A stretch of 64,000 nucleotides of DNA, from contig NZ_JANLNM010000002.1 in assembly GCF_024701975.1 (NCBI RefSeq), forward strand, positions 186,001-250,000, given 5' to 3'. Both the position numbers and the translations under genes were made by a program. Under the pieces are notes generated by a model. The model saw only the letters and a program-made list of their open reading frames with translations, did not search any database and had not been told where the DNA came from. This stretch comes from Variovorax sp. ZS18.2.2 (GTDB lineage: Bacteria; Pseudomonadota; Gammaproteobacteria; Burkholderiales; Burkholderiaceae_C). Each line of letters starts with the position of its first letter. The first letter of the stretch is position 1. Positions 51,307 through 59,374 of this stretch are shown here, piece after piece.

Positions 51307-52317
51307 ATGCGCAATCCAACTTCTTCTTCGTCGCTGTCTTCGTTCGTTGCTTCTTCGAAGTCACAGAAGGCGGAACGCGCGTCGGCGCCAGTCGTGCCGC
51401 TGTCCGAATTCGGACGGGAGATGCAGGCGGGTCTTGCGCGCACGCCGCGCAGCATCTCGCCCAAGTTTTTCTACGACGCAGCCGGCTCGCAGCTGTTCGA
51501 CCGCATCTGCGAGCTGCCCGAGTACTACCCGACGCGCACCGAGCTGCGCATCCTTGGCGAATGCGCGGGCGAGATCGCCGAGCAGGTTGGTCCGAACGCG
51601 GAGATCGTGGAGTTCGGCGCGGGGTCGCTCACGAAGGTGCGGTTGCTGCTCGATGCACTCGAGACGCCCAAGCGCTATCTGCCGATCGACATTTCGGGGG
51701 AGCACCTCGAAGCGGCTGCGGAGCGGTTGAGGGCGGACTATCCGGCGCTTGTGGTGCAGCCCATTGCAGCGGACTACACGATGCCTCTTGTGCTGCCGAC
51801 GCCCGTTGCCGGTGCGGGGCGGCGCGTGGGGTTCTTTCCCGGGTCGACGATCGGGAATTTCGAGCCTGACGAGGCGTTGGCTTTTCTGCAGCTTGCGGCG
51901 CGGATGCTGCGGGGCGGAGGGCTTCTGATCGGTGTCGATCTGGTGAAGGCTCCGGATCGGTTGCATGCGGCTTACAACGATGCGCAAGGGGTGACTGCGG
52001 AGTTCAATCTGAACTTGCTGCGTCGGGCGAATGCGGAGTTGGATGCGGACTTCGATCTCGACGGGTTTGCGCATGCGGCGTTCTATAACGCGCCTCGGCG
52101 GCGGATCGAGATGCATCTGGTGAGTCGTAAGACTCAGAGCGTTTCTCTGAATGGGGAGCGGTTTGGGTTCGACGAGGGCGAGACTATTCACACCGAGTAC
52201 TCGCACAAGTTCACTGTGGACGGACTTCGTGCGTTGGCTGTGCGGGCTGGGTTTCGGCCTGGGGCTGTTTGGACGGATCCTGACAAGCTCTTTAGCGTTC
52301 ATTGGCTGGCTGCCTAG
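51307..52317 (+). CDS. egtD: L-histidine N-alpha-methyltransferase
   Basis: Trimethylates histidine to hercynine with SAM, the first step of ergothioneine synthesis. The 336-residue product has ISPKFFYDAAGSQLFDRICELPEYYPTRTE, the SAM motif VEFGAGSLTKVRLLLDAL and FFPGSTIGNF, as in EgtD. A 30-residue Ser/Ala-rich leader precedes the family start. Codon choice in the last third uses more A/T third positions (GAT, GGG, TTG) than neighbours. EgtE or another C-S lyase must be encoded elsewhere. The gene ends 9 bp before the large inverted repeat. Confidence 0.95.
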   Translation: MRNPTSSSSLSSFVASSKSQKAERASAPVVPLSEFGREMQAGLARTPRSISPKFFYDAAGSQLFDRICELPEYYPTRTELRILGECAGEIAEQVGPNAEIVEFGAGSLTKVRLLLDALETPKRYLPIDISGEHLEAAAERLRADYPALVVQPIAADYTMPLVLPTPVAGAGRRVGFFPGSTIGNFEPDEALAFLQLAARMLRGGGLLIGVDLVKAPDRLHAAYNDAQGVTAEFNLNLLRRANAELDADFDLDGFAHAAFYNAPRRRIEMHLVSRKTQSVSLNGERFGFDEGETIHTEYSHKFTVDGLRALAVRAGFRPGAVWTDPDKLFSVHWLAA

Positions 52318-52326
52318 TTTTCTTTT

Positions 52327-52942
52327 CGAGGCCGGGTCTCGCCCCGGCGGGCGAGCTACTTTCTTTTGCTTCGCCAAAAGAAAGTAGCCAAAGAAAAGGC
52401 GACCCCACTGTCTGCGACCCTCCGCTTCGCTGCGGGCAACCTGCGGTGCTCGCGTTTCGCGGGGTCTCGCAGAACTCGCTTCGCTCAAACAGCTGCGAGC
52501 CCTGATCCGCGAAACGCTGCGCTCCTCGGCGCAGCCAGAGGGGGTGGATACCGAACGGGCCGTCGCTTTGCTCGGCTTGCAATCGGGCCTTTGCTTCGCT
52601 CGGCCGCGGTGCCCTCACCCCAGCCCTCTCCCAAAGGGAGAGGGAGCCAATTCAAGCCGAGCGAAGCGAAGGCCTGTGAGGTGTTCAAACGCCGAGCGCA
52701 GCGATGGCGTGTCGGTCCCCAAAGCCCTTCTGTATGCGCCGAGGAGCGCAGCGTTTCGCGGATCAGGGCTCGCCCTTGTTTGAGCGAAGCGAGTTTGGGC
52801 GAGACCCCGCGGAACGTGAGCACCGCAGGTTGCCCGTAGCGAAGCGGAGGGACGCAGACAGCAGGGTCGCCTTTCTTTTGCCTACTTTTCTTTGGCGAAG
52901 CAAAGAAAAGTAGGTCGCCCGCCGGGGCGAGACCCGGCCTCG
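52327..52942. repeat. 616-bp large inverted-repeat element
   Basis: The left arm 52327-52532 (206 bp) and right arm 52736-52942 (207 bp) are reverse complements at roughly 90 percent, around a 203-bp centre. Each arm has a 14-bp hairpin: 52355-52388 and 52881-52914, loop CTTCGC or GCGAAG. The centre has a nested pair (GGCCTTTGCTTCGCTCGGC 52586-52604 with its near-complement 52656-52674) and a REP-like hairpin CCCTCTCCC-AAA-GGGAGAGGG (52624-52644). It has no transposase. It resembles dispersed intergenic mosaics of Comamonadaceae. The short ORFs within it are not genes. The rest of the 52318-53088 gap holds only the promoter region of DUF427. Confidence 0.85.
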
Positions 52943-53088
52943 GAAAAAAACCACCTCAATAACGTTCATACAACCAACCAAAAAGCACCCGTGCCAAGCA
53001 ACGGCACAATAGACAAGCCCCGTGCGCCCAGCGATCAGGCCACCGCAACGGCCAGCGCCCCCGCACCACTCCCCCGGAGATCAAGTTC

Positions 53089-53370
53089 ATGAAAGCAACC
53101 TGGAACGGCGTCACCATCGCCGAAAGCGACGACACCGTGCTCGTCGAAGGCAACCACTATTTCCCGATGAGTTCGCTCAACCGCGATCACGTCACCTTCA
53201 GCAACCACAAGACCACCTGCCCCTGGAAAGGCACCGCGAGCTACTACTCGCTGCTGGTCAACGGCGAGCTCAACACCGACGCCGCCTGGTACTACGCCGA
53301 CCCGAAGCCCGAAGCCGAGGAAATTCGCGACCGCGTCGCGTTCTGGAAGGATGTGAAGGTCGCCGCGTGA
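53089..53370 (+). CDS. DUF427 family protein
   Basis: A 93-residue small protein with the DUF427 core: ATWNGVTIAESDDTVLVEGNHYFP and the CPWKGTASYYSLLVNGE signature. Members are widespread and probably fold as a small beta-protein; function unknown. The stop overlaps a GTG start of the 2OG dioxygenase gene (GTGA), so they are translated together. Confidence 0.92.
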   Translation: MKATWNGVTIAESDDTVLVEGNHYFPMSSLNRDHVTFSNHKTTCPWKGTASYYSLLVNGELNTDAAWYYADPKPEAEEIRDRVAFWKDVKVAA

Positions 53371-54131
53371 CCACCGCCGCCTTCACGCCCCCCTTCATCG
53401 ATCCCGCCGAACTGCCCGCCGCCCTGCGCGAACAGGGCTATGCGGTGCTGAGCCCCCAAGGCGTCAGCGATTGGCTCGGCGCACCGCTCTCGCAACTCGA
53501 GGCACTGCACGCGGACTGGAACGACCTTCCACCCGACGACTACCTGAAGGACGGCGGCCGCTACCGCACGCGCCGCCATGCATGCTTCACCGTCGAGGCC
53601 GGCGACAACGCCACGCTGCACCAGGTGCCGCACCGCGCGCACTGGCAGCCGGTCGAATACAACGCGCTGCATGGCGGCATGCAGCGCTGGTTCGCGCCGA
53701 TGCGCGAAGGCACCGTCGCGCAACCCGTGTGGCAGCGCTTGCTGCAGCGCCTCGGCACGGCCGCGAGCGACATGCGTGGCCGTACCGAAACAACGCAGAA
53801 ATGGTTCGTCGAGGCGCATCAGTTCCGCATCGACACCGCGGGCGGCATCGGCCGTCCGACACCCGAAGGCGCACACCGCGACGGCGTCGACCTGGTGGCC
53901 GTCGCGTTGGTCGGTCGGCAAGGCATCAAGGGCGGCGAGACGCGCGTGTTCGAGGCCAACGGACGACGCGGCGAGCGCTTCACCATGACCGAGCCGTGGA
54001 CGCTGCTCGTGCTCGACGACGCACGCGTCATTCACGAATCGACGCCGATCCAGCCGCTCGAAGAGGGCGGCGCAGGCTGGCGCGATACGCTCGTGATCAC
54101 CTGCCGATCACAGGGTTTCCAGGGCGATTGA
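53367..54131 (+). CDS. 2OG-Fe(II) dioxygenase family protein
   Basis: A 254-residue oxygenase of the 2OG-Fe_Oxy_2 type, a family that includes L-isoleucine dioxygenases. Iron ligands are His170-x-Asp172 (EGAHRDG) and His223 (RVIHESTP), with Arg239 (GWRDTLVI) a likely 2-oxoglutarate contact. GTG 53367 is the chosen start because it overlaps the DUF427 stop. An amino-acid hydroxylase role is inferred from the family; the substrate is unknown. It sits with DUF427, downstream of the egt genes. Confidence 0.86.
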   Translation: MTTAAFTPPFIDPAELPAALREQGYAVLSPQGVSDWLGAPLSQLEALHADWNDLPPDDYLKDGGRYRTRRHACFTVEAGDNATLHQVPHRAHWQPVEYNALHGGMQRWFAPMREGTVAQPVWQRLLQRLGTAASDMRGRTETTQKWFVEAHQFRIDTAGGIGRPTPEGAHRDGVDLVAVALVGRQGIKGGETRVFEANGRRGERFTMTEPWTLLVLDDARVIHESTPIQPLEEGGAGWRDTLVITCRSQGFQGD

Positions 54132-54259
54132 AGCGCTTTGGCGGCACTTGCGGGTGTCGCTGGCACGAGTCCTACAGCCACCCACCGGTGTAGCGGTTAA
54201 ATTCGGGACCCGGTTCGACTTCGAGCCGTGTCTGTCTGCGAACGAAAGCGAGGTCCGCC

Positions 54260-54697
54260 ATGTTCAATCACATCCTGGTTCCCATCGACGGTTCTGAAAC
54301 TTCCATGCTCGCCGTCAGCAAGGCCAGTGGCCTCGCACTGGCTTTCGGAAGCCGCATCACGCTGATTCACGTGATCGACAACTACCCCTTCATCGGCGTG
54401 GGCGCGGACTACGCGCTCGGCCAGAACGAATACCTCGCTGCTGCCACGTCGAGCGCGAATGCGGCCCTGGCACGCGGCGTTGCGGCGCTCGCGGCCGAAG
54501 GCCTGCACAGCGACCAGCGCGTGATCGACGGCCACGTGGTGCACGAAGGCATCGTCGATACAGCCATCGCCATCGCAGCCGACCTGATCGTGATGGGTTC
54601 GCACGGCCGCAGCGGCATCGAGAAACTGCTGCTGGGCAGCGTCACGCAGCGCGTGCTGCAGGACGCGACCATGCCGGTGCTCGTCGTCAAGGGCTGA
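54260..54697 (+). CDS. Universal stress protein (UspA family)
   Basis: A 145-residue cytoplasmic ATP-binding stress protein. The start MFNHILVPIDGSETS and the C-terminal motif GSHGRSGIEKLLLGSVTQRVLQDATMPVLVV (ATP-binding GSHGRSG...GS) are diagnostic. It helps survival under stress or starvation by an undefined mechanism. The last 11 bases overlap the convergent pseudouridine synthase gene. Its upstream gap of 128 bp holds a plausible AT-rich promoter near 54195. Confidence 0.93.
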   Translation: MFNHILVPIDGSETSMLAVSKASGLALAFGSRITLIHVIDNYPFIGVGADYALGQNEYLAAATSSANAALARGVAALAAEGLHSDQRVIDGHVVHEGIVDTAIAIAADLIVMGSHGRSGIEKLLLGSVTQRVLQDATMPVLVVKG

Positions 54698-55349
54698 GCG
54701 CGAAGTCCGACTTGCTTTCGAAGCGAAGGGACTGATGCGTCGCCGGATGCACGAAGGCCAGCTCGCTCGCATGCAGCAGCAGGCGCGGCGCACGCGCCTG
54801 CACCGCGGCATCGCCATACAACGCATCGCCGAGGATCGGATGACCGATCGACAGCAGGTGCACGCGCAGTTGGTGCGTGCGGCCCGTCTCGGGCTCCAGC
54901 AGCACATGGGTCGCGCTGAGCTCTCCCTGCACCGATGACGCCAGCGCACGCCAGCGTGTGAGGCTGGGCTTGCCCGCGGGGTCGGTCTTCTGCAAGGGCC
55001 TGCGCGGCCAGTCGGCCATCAACGGCGCATCGATGACCGACCAGTCTTCGCGCACGGGCATCGCGCCATCGACGATGGCTTCGTAGCGCTTGTGCACCTG
55101 CCGGTCGGCAAAGGCGGCGCTCAGCGTGCGTTGCATGTCGAGGCTGCGCGCCATCACCACGAGTCCGCTGGTCGCCATGTCGAGCCGGTGCACGATCAGC
55201 GCATCGGGCCACTGGCGCATCGCGCGGGCGCTCAGGCAGTCCTGCTTGTCGTCGCCGCGCCCGGGCACGCAGAGCAGGCCCGCGGGCTTCTCGAGCACCA
55301 GCAGGTGAGCGTCTTCGTGGATGGGGTGCAGCAGCAGCGGCGCGGTCAT
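54687..55349 (-). CDS. rluA: RluA-family pseudouridine synthase
   Basis: Isomerises uridine in rRNA or tRNA. At 220 residues it matches RluA (219). The catalytic Asp57 is in VHRLDMATSGLVV, and RTHQLRVHLLSIGHPILGDALYG is the family motif. KPAGLLCVPG precedes the catalytic loop. RluA acts on 23S rRNA U746 and tRNA U32; assignment as RluA rests on length and motif. ATG 55349 gives the standard start; the end overlaps the usp gene by 11 bp. Confidence 0.91.
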   Translation of the reverse strand: MTAPLLLHPIHEDAHLLVLEKPAGLLCVPGRGDDKQDCLSARAMRQWPDALIVHRLDMATSGLVVMARSLDMQRTLSAAFADRQVHKRYEAIVDGAMPVREDWSVIDAPLMADWPRRPLQKTDPAGKPSLTRWRALASSVQGELSATHVLLEPETGRTHQLRVHLLSIGHPILGDALYGDAAVQARAPRLLLHASELAFVHPATHQSLRFESKSDFALSP

Positions 55350-55439
55350 GGAGGAAGCGAGTGTAGAGAGGGCGCGCAAGGCAGGGATTGCGCCTTGCTA
55401 ACGAACTGCTCACGGCGCCTCGGCTATCCTCGACGCACA

Positions 55440-56735
55440 ATGTCCGGCCCCGCTCCCGCCTCCGCTTCCTCCCCCCAGTCCAGCTTTTCCGACCTGACGC
55501 GCGAGCGCGCCTTCATGCACATGTGGACGGCGCGGCTCTTCGGGACCGCTGCCTCGCAGATGCTGCTGGTGGCCATCGGCTGGCACATGTACGAGCTCAC
55601 CAACAGCGCCTGGGACCTCGGCCTCGTCGGGCTCTACCAGTTCGTTCCCGCGCTCTTGCTGGCGCTCCTGGCCGGCCACATCGTCGACCGCCATCACCGC
55701 GGTCGCATCGTGGCCGCGTGCTTCGCGGTGCAGGGACTGGTGGGGCTGGTGCTGCTGCTGGCCGTGCTGGAGAAGCACGACACGCGCGGCCTCTTGCTGG
55801 GGCTCTCGCTGGTGCTGGGCGCGGTGCGCGCCTTTCAGATGCCGGCGCAGCAGGCGCTCACGCCGCTGCTGGTGCCGCCCTCGATGCTCGCGCGGGCCAT
55901 GGCCTTCAGCTCGGCCGGCATGCAGGGCGCGATCATCGGTGGGCCGGCCCTCGGCGGGCTGCTGTTCGTGGCGGGCATGTCGGTGGTCTACGGCGTGAGC
56001 GTGCTGTTTTTTGCCGTCGCCTGCGTGCTGGTGCTGCGGCTGCGCTATGCCTACACGCCGGCCGCGCGCGAGCCGGTCACGCTGGCCACGGTGTTCGCGG
56101 GCGTCGATTTCATCTGGAAGCGCAAGCCCGTGCTCGGTGCCGTGTCGCTCGACCTGTTCGCGGTGCTGCTGGGCGGCGCGGTGGCGCTGCTGCCGATCTA
56201 TGCGAAGGACATCCTGCACACCGGCCCCTGGGGGCTCGGGCTGCTGCGCGCCGCACCCGCCGTGGGGGCGCTGGTGATGTCGATCGCGCTCACGCGCCGT
56301 CCGGTCGAACGGCATGTGGGCCGCACGCTGCTGCTGGCCATCGGGCTCTTCGGCCTCTGCATGGTGGTGTTCGGCATCTCCAAGAGTTTCTTCGTCTCGC
56401 TGATCGCGCTCGCGGTGTCGGGCGGGGCGGACATGGTCAACGTGGTGATCCGCCAGACGCTGGTGCAGCTGGAGACGCCCGATGCCATGCGCGGGCGGGT
56501 GAGCGCGGTCAACTCGATCTTCATCGGCGCGAGCAACCAGCTGGGCGAATTCGAATCGGGCGCCACGGCGGCGCTGCTCGGCCCCGTGGGGTCGGTGGTG
56601 GTGGGCGGCGTGGGAACGATGCTGGTGGCGCTGACGTGGTTCAAGCTGTTCCCGTCGCTGGCGCAGCGCGATCGGCTGGTGGTGGCGATGCCTGCCGGAG
56701 TCAGGCCGGTGGGGCCGGTCGGGCCGGCCTCCTAG
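55440..56735 (+). CDS. MFS transporter (EntS-like)
   Basis: A 431-residue inner-membrane carrier of the EntS/enterobactin-exporter-like MFS branch with about 12 helices. SDLTRERAFMHMWTARLFGTAASQMLLVAIGWHMYELTNSAWDLGLVGLYQFVPALLLALLAGHIVDRHHR is the typical N-terminal helix pair and loop. GFISKSFF and LVQLETPDAMRGRVSAVNSIFIGASNQLGEFESG also match. It may export siderophores or other metabolites; no siderophore genes lie close by. ATG 55440 is chosen; the longer frame lies over the rluA gene. It overlaps the ferredoxin gene end by 4 bp. Confidence 0.9.
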   Translation: MSGPAPASASSPQSSFSDLTRERAFMHMWTARLFGTAASQMLLVAIGWHMYELTNSAWDLGLVGLYQFVPALLLALLAGHIVDRHHRGRIVAACFAVQGLVGLVLLLAVLEKHDTRGLLLGLSLVLGAVRAFQMPAQQALTPLLVPPSMLARAMAFSSAGMQGAIIGGPALGGLLFVAGMSVVYGVSVLFFAVACVLVLRLRYAYTPAAREPVTLATVFAGVDFIWKRKPVLGAVSLDLFAVLLGGAVALLPIYAKDILHTGPWGLGLLRAAPAVGALVMSIALTRRPVERHVGRTLLLAIGLFGLCMVVFGISKSFFVSLIALAVSGGADMVNVVIRQTLVQLETPDAMRGRVSAVNSIFIGASNQLGEFESGATAALLGPVGSVVVGGVGTMLVALTWFKLFPSLAQRDRLVVAMPAGVRPVGPVGPAS

Positions 56736-57019
56736 TCCTGGAAAACCGAAAAGGCTTTCGGTGCGTCGAGCGTGAGGTCGTCCAGCGCCTCCGCCACGCA
56801 GGGCAGGATCCAGCCTTCGTCTTTCTCGTCGACGCTCAGGCCGGGCCATTCGATGATGTGGCGCACATGGCCAGAGGTGAGTCGGCAAATGCAGGTGCGG
56901 CAGGTGCCGTTGCGGCAGGAGCTCGGCAGTTCGATGCCGGCCGCCTCGGCCGCCTTCAGGATCGTGGTGCCCGGTTCGGTCTCGAAGTCGAGGCCCGAGG
57001 GCTCGATTCGGACCTTCAT
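56732..57019 (-). CDS. 2Fe-2S ferredoxin
   Basis: A 95-residue plant-type [2Fe-2S] ferredoxin. Cluster cysteines are Cys35, Cys40, Cys43 and Cys74 ([15 protein letters not shown] and ILPCVAEA), with an extra Cys45. It transfers electrons to an oxygenase or reductase that is not encoded nearby. It overlaps the VF530 stop by 4 bases, so it belongs to a short three-gene operon (57473-56732). Confidence 0.92.
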   Translation of the reverse strand: MKVRIEPSGLDFETEPGTTILKAAEAAGIELPSSCRNGTCRTCICRLTSGHVRHIIEWPGLSVDEKDEGWILPCVAEALDDLTLDAPKAFSVFQD

Positions 57020-57327
57020 TCCTGGGGAGGTTGTTGTTGCTGCTGCTGCTCGCGGCGCTGTTCGCGCAGCATGAAGAGATAAAGGCTCTCGACCTTCTCG
57101 CGCGCCCAGGGCGTCTTGCGCAGGAACTTGAGGCTGGAGCCCACGCTCGGGTCGATCTGGAAACAGCGGATGGGAACGAGCTCGCCGAGGTGTTCCCAGC
57201 CGTACCAGTCGGCCAGCGAGGTGACGATGGCCTCCAGCGTGAGCCCGTGCAGCGGGTTGCGGGGCTGGGCCGGCTTTGCTGCAGGAGCCGGGGCTGGTGG
57301 AGCCCCGGCCGGTGCCTCGTCGGTCAC
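57016..57327 (-). CDS. VF530 family DNA-binding protein
   Basis: A 103-residue small protein of the VF530 (DUF2132) type: [65 protein letters not shown]. An Ala/Pro-rich leader and a Gln-rich tail ([10 protein letters not shown]) surround the domain. The family is structurally known and reported to bind DNA; the role is unclear. It has a GTG start overlapping the stop of the 49-residue gene upstream (GTGA), and its own end overlaps the ferredoxin start. Confidence 0.9.
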   Translation of the reverse strand: MTDEAPAGAPPAPAPAAKPAQPRNPLHGLTLEAIVTSLADWYGWEHLGELVPIRCFQIDPSVGSSLKFLRKTPWAREKVESLYLFMLREQRREQQQQQQPPQE

Positions 57328-57473
57328 TTGTTCTTGAGCTTGCCGCGCGGAATCACCGCGGTGGTGATCGTGCGGACCGGCTCGATGCCGCCGGTGCCCA
57401 CGGGCTTGGGCGGCGAGGTGTCCTTCTTCGGTTTCTTGGCTTCCTTGGTGCTGCGTTGCTGACTCTTTGCCAT
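57324..57473 (-). CDS. Short basic conserved protein
   Basis: A 49-residue gene too short for most ORF calls: [17 protein letters not shown] at the start, [25 protein letters not shown] at the end. It is Lys/Thr-rich and very basic, like small ribosome- or RNA-associated proteins. Similar short proteins are, from memory, conserved in comamonads. Overlap with the VF530 GTG start (stop TGA at 57326-57324) supports translation. Confidence 0.7.
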   Translation of the reverse strand: MAKSQQRSTKEAKKPKKDTSPPKPVGTGGIEPVRTITTAVIPRGKLKNK

Positions 57474-57559
57474 GACTTTTCTCCAGTTGATGCTACGGAT
57501 GCAGCGGGCAGTTTAGCGGTGCGGCGACAATAGCCGGTTCCATTGATTTCCCCGCATTC

Positions 57560-58078
57560 ATGTCCGATTACGAAGTTCGCCCCGCCACGATGCGCGACGC
57601 CAAGGCCGTCGCCGAAGTCCATGCCCTGGCCGCCAAGGCCGCCTACGAAGGCATCCTCCCCGAAGAAGAGCTGCGCACGCTGGCTCCCGCCACCCGCGAA
57701 GCCAAGTGGCGCGAAGCCATCGAATTCAGCGAGCCGCAGGTGCAGGTGGCCACGCTCGGCAACGAAATCGTCGGTTTTGTCGGCTTCGACCGCTCGCGCG
57801 ACCCCAAGACGCCGTCCACCACAGGTGAAATCTGGGCCATCTACGTCAAGCCCGAGCACTGGGGCAAGGGCGTGGGCGTCGCCCTCTGGGACGCGGCGCG
57901 CGAAGGCCTCGAGGAAGAGGGCTGCACCACGGTCACCATCTGGGTGCCCATTCGCAACGACCGCGCCATGCGCTTCCACGAACTCGCCGGCTTCAAGCGC
58001 GAGATGAAGACGGCCAAGACCACGCTGCTGGGCACTGTCCGCATCGAGGAAATCCGCCTCAAGCGCAGCGTTTCCTGA
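57560..58078 (+). CDS. GNAT family N-acetyltransferase
   Basis: A 172-residue acetyltransferase. The acetyl-CoA site is AIYVKPEHWGKGVGVALWDAAREGLEEEG (about 94-122), followed by TIWVPIRNDRAMRFHELAGFKRE, the usual motif B. Substrate unknown. The gene stands alone between the minus-strand ferredoxin operon and DUF808. A GACAATAG -10-like element lies 27 bp upstream of its ATG (57526-57533). Confidence 0.91.
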   Translation: MSDYEVRPATMRDAKAVAEVHALAAKAAYEGILPEEELRTLAPATREAKWREAIEFSEPQVQVATLGNEIVGFVGFDRSRDPKTPSTTGEIWAIYVKPEHWGKGVGVALWDAAREGLEEEGCTTVTIWVPIRNDRAMRFHELAGFKREMKTAKTTLLGTVRIEEIRLKRSVS

Positions 58079-58154
58079 CCTCGTACGGTTATTGCACGTG
58101 CGTGCAGCCGCCGCGGCTAAGCTCGCCGCTTCCTTTTCAGACTGACCTTTTCAC

Positions 58155-59063
58155 ATGGCCACCAGCCTGCTCCTGCTGCTCGACGACATCGCAACCGTCC
58201 TGGACGACGTGTCGATCCTCACCAAAGTCGCCGCCAAGAAGACGGCCGGCGTGCTCGGCGACGACCTCGCGCTCAATGCGCAGCAAGTGTCCGGCGTCAG
58301 GGCCGAGCGCGAGATCCCGGTGGTCTGGGCGGTCTGCAAGGGCTCGTTCATCAACAAGGCCATCCTGGTGCCGGCTGCGCTCGCCATCGGCACCTGGCTG
58401 CCCTGGCTGGTAACGCCGCTCCTGATGATCGGCGGCGCCTTCCTCTGCTTCGAAGGCGCCGAAAAGCTCGCGCACAAGTTCCTGCACAAGAAGGAACACG
58501 AGGCCGACACCCAGCGCCACGAGCAGGCCGTGGCCGACGAGGCGGTCGATGTGGTGGCGATCGAGAAGGACAAGATCAAGGGCGCGGTGCGCACCGACTT
58601 CATCCTCTCGGCCGAAATCATCGCGATCACGCTGGGCACCGTGCAGGGCCAGCCGTTCACCACGCAGCTGAGCGTGCTGGTCGGCATCGCGTTGATCATG
58701 ACCATCGGCGTGTACGGCCTCGTGGCCGGCATCGTGAAGCTCGACGACGCGGGCCTCTACCTGAGCCAGCGCACGAGCGCCGCCGCGCGGGCTCTCGGCC
58801 GCGGCATCCTGGCCACGGCGCCCTGGCTCATGAAGGCGCTGTCGGTGGCCGGCACCGCCGCCATGTTCCTGGTGGGCGGCGGCATCCTGGTGCACGGCGT
58901 GCCCGCGTTCGGCCATGCCGTCGAAGACTGGGCCAAGGCCACGGGCGGTGTGTTCGGCACGCTCGGCTCGATGGGCGTGAACGCCGTCGTGGGTCTTGTC
59001 GCCGGCGCGATCGTGCTGGCGGTCGTGGAGCTCGTCGGCAAGCTGCGCGGCAAGAAGGCCTGA
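58155..59063 (+). CDS. DUF808 family membrane protein (YedI-like)
   Basis: A 302-residue inner-membrane protein of the DUF808 family with several hydrophobic helices in the second half (VGIALIMTIGVYGLVAGIV, AAMFLVGGGILVHGVPAF, VGLVAGAIVLAVVELV). Conserved parts are LLLLDDIATVLDDVSILTKVAAKKTAGVLGDDLALN and EREIPVVWAVCKGSFINKAILVPAALA. Function unknown. A strong terminator follows 38 bp after the stop. Confidence 0.92.
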   Translation: MATSLLLLLDDIATVLDDVSILTKVAAKKTAGVLGDDLALNAQQVSGVRAEREIPVVWAVCKGSFINKAILVPAALAIGTWLPWLVTPLLMIGGAFLCFEGAEKLAHKFLHKKEHEADTQRHEQAVADEAVDVVAIEKDKIKGAVRTDFILSAEIIAITLGTVQGQPFTTQLSVLVGIALIMTIGVYGLVAGIVKLDDAGLYLSQRTSAAARALGRGILATAPWLMKALSVAGTAAMFLVGGGILVHGVPAFGHAVEDWAKATGGVFGTLGSMGVNAVVGLVAGAIVLAVVELVGKLRGKKA

Positions 59064-59100
59064 TCCCGCTGCCGCACGTACGCACACGCGTCTCTCGCTG

Positions 59101-59130
59101 AAACCCGCCGCAAGGCGGGTTTTCTTTTTC
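59101..59130 (+). terminator. DUF808 gene terminator
   Basis: A 9-bp stem AAACCCGCC / GGCGGGTTT with GCAA loop is followed by TCTTTTTC on the plus strand. It ends at the stop of the convergent small membrane protein gene. Confidence 0.9.
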
Positions 59131-59342
59131 TAGGAGCGCGGCTTGTTGCGCTGGAACAGACCGACCCCGACCAGCGCGATGCCCAGCACCAGCGCGAACC
59201 AGCCGACGAGGTACGCGCCCGCCACCATCTCGAACCAGCGCGTGCCCTGCAGGAAGCGCGGCGCCAGCAAAACGGCGGCGCCGATGACGAGGCAGAGGAT
59301 GCCGCGTTCGAGCGTGCGGAGGGGACGGGAGGACGGGTTCAT
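59130..59342 (-). CDS. Small membrane protein
   Basis: A 70-residue protein with two hydrophobic helices (GILCLVIGAAVLLAPRFL about 14-31 and VAGAYLVGWFALVLGIALVGVGLF about 40-63). No family recognised. The basic N-terminus (SSRPLRTLER) and tail (QRNKPRS) suggest both ends face the cytoplasm. Confidence 0.72.
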   Translation of the reverse strand: MNPSSRPLRTLERGILCLVIGAAVLLAPRFLQGTRWFEMVAGAYLVGWFALVLGIALVGVGLFQRNKPRS

Positions 59343-59374
59343 GGGGCGAAAGTGTAGGCCGCGGCCCGCCCGTA

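Noticed and set aside
52292..52981. Several overlapping short open frames inside the large inverted repeat
   Set aside because: They repeat the same peptide patterns on both strands because the arms are inverted copies. No ribosome sites; such frames are a common misannotation in these repeats.
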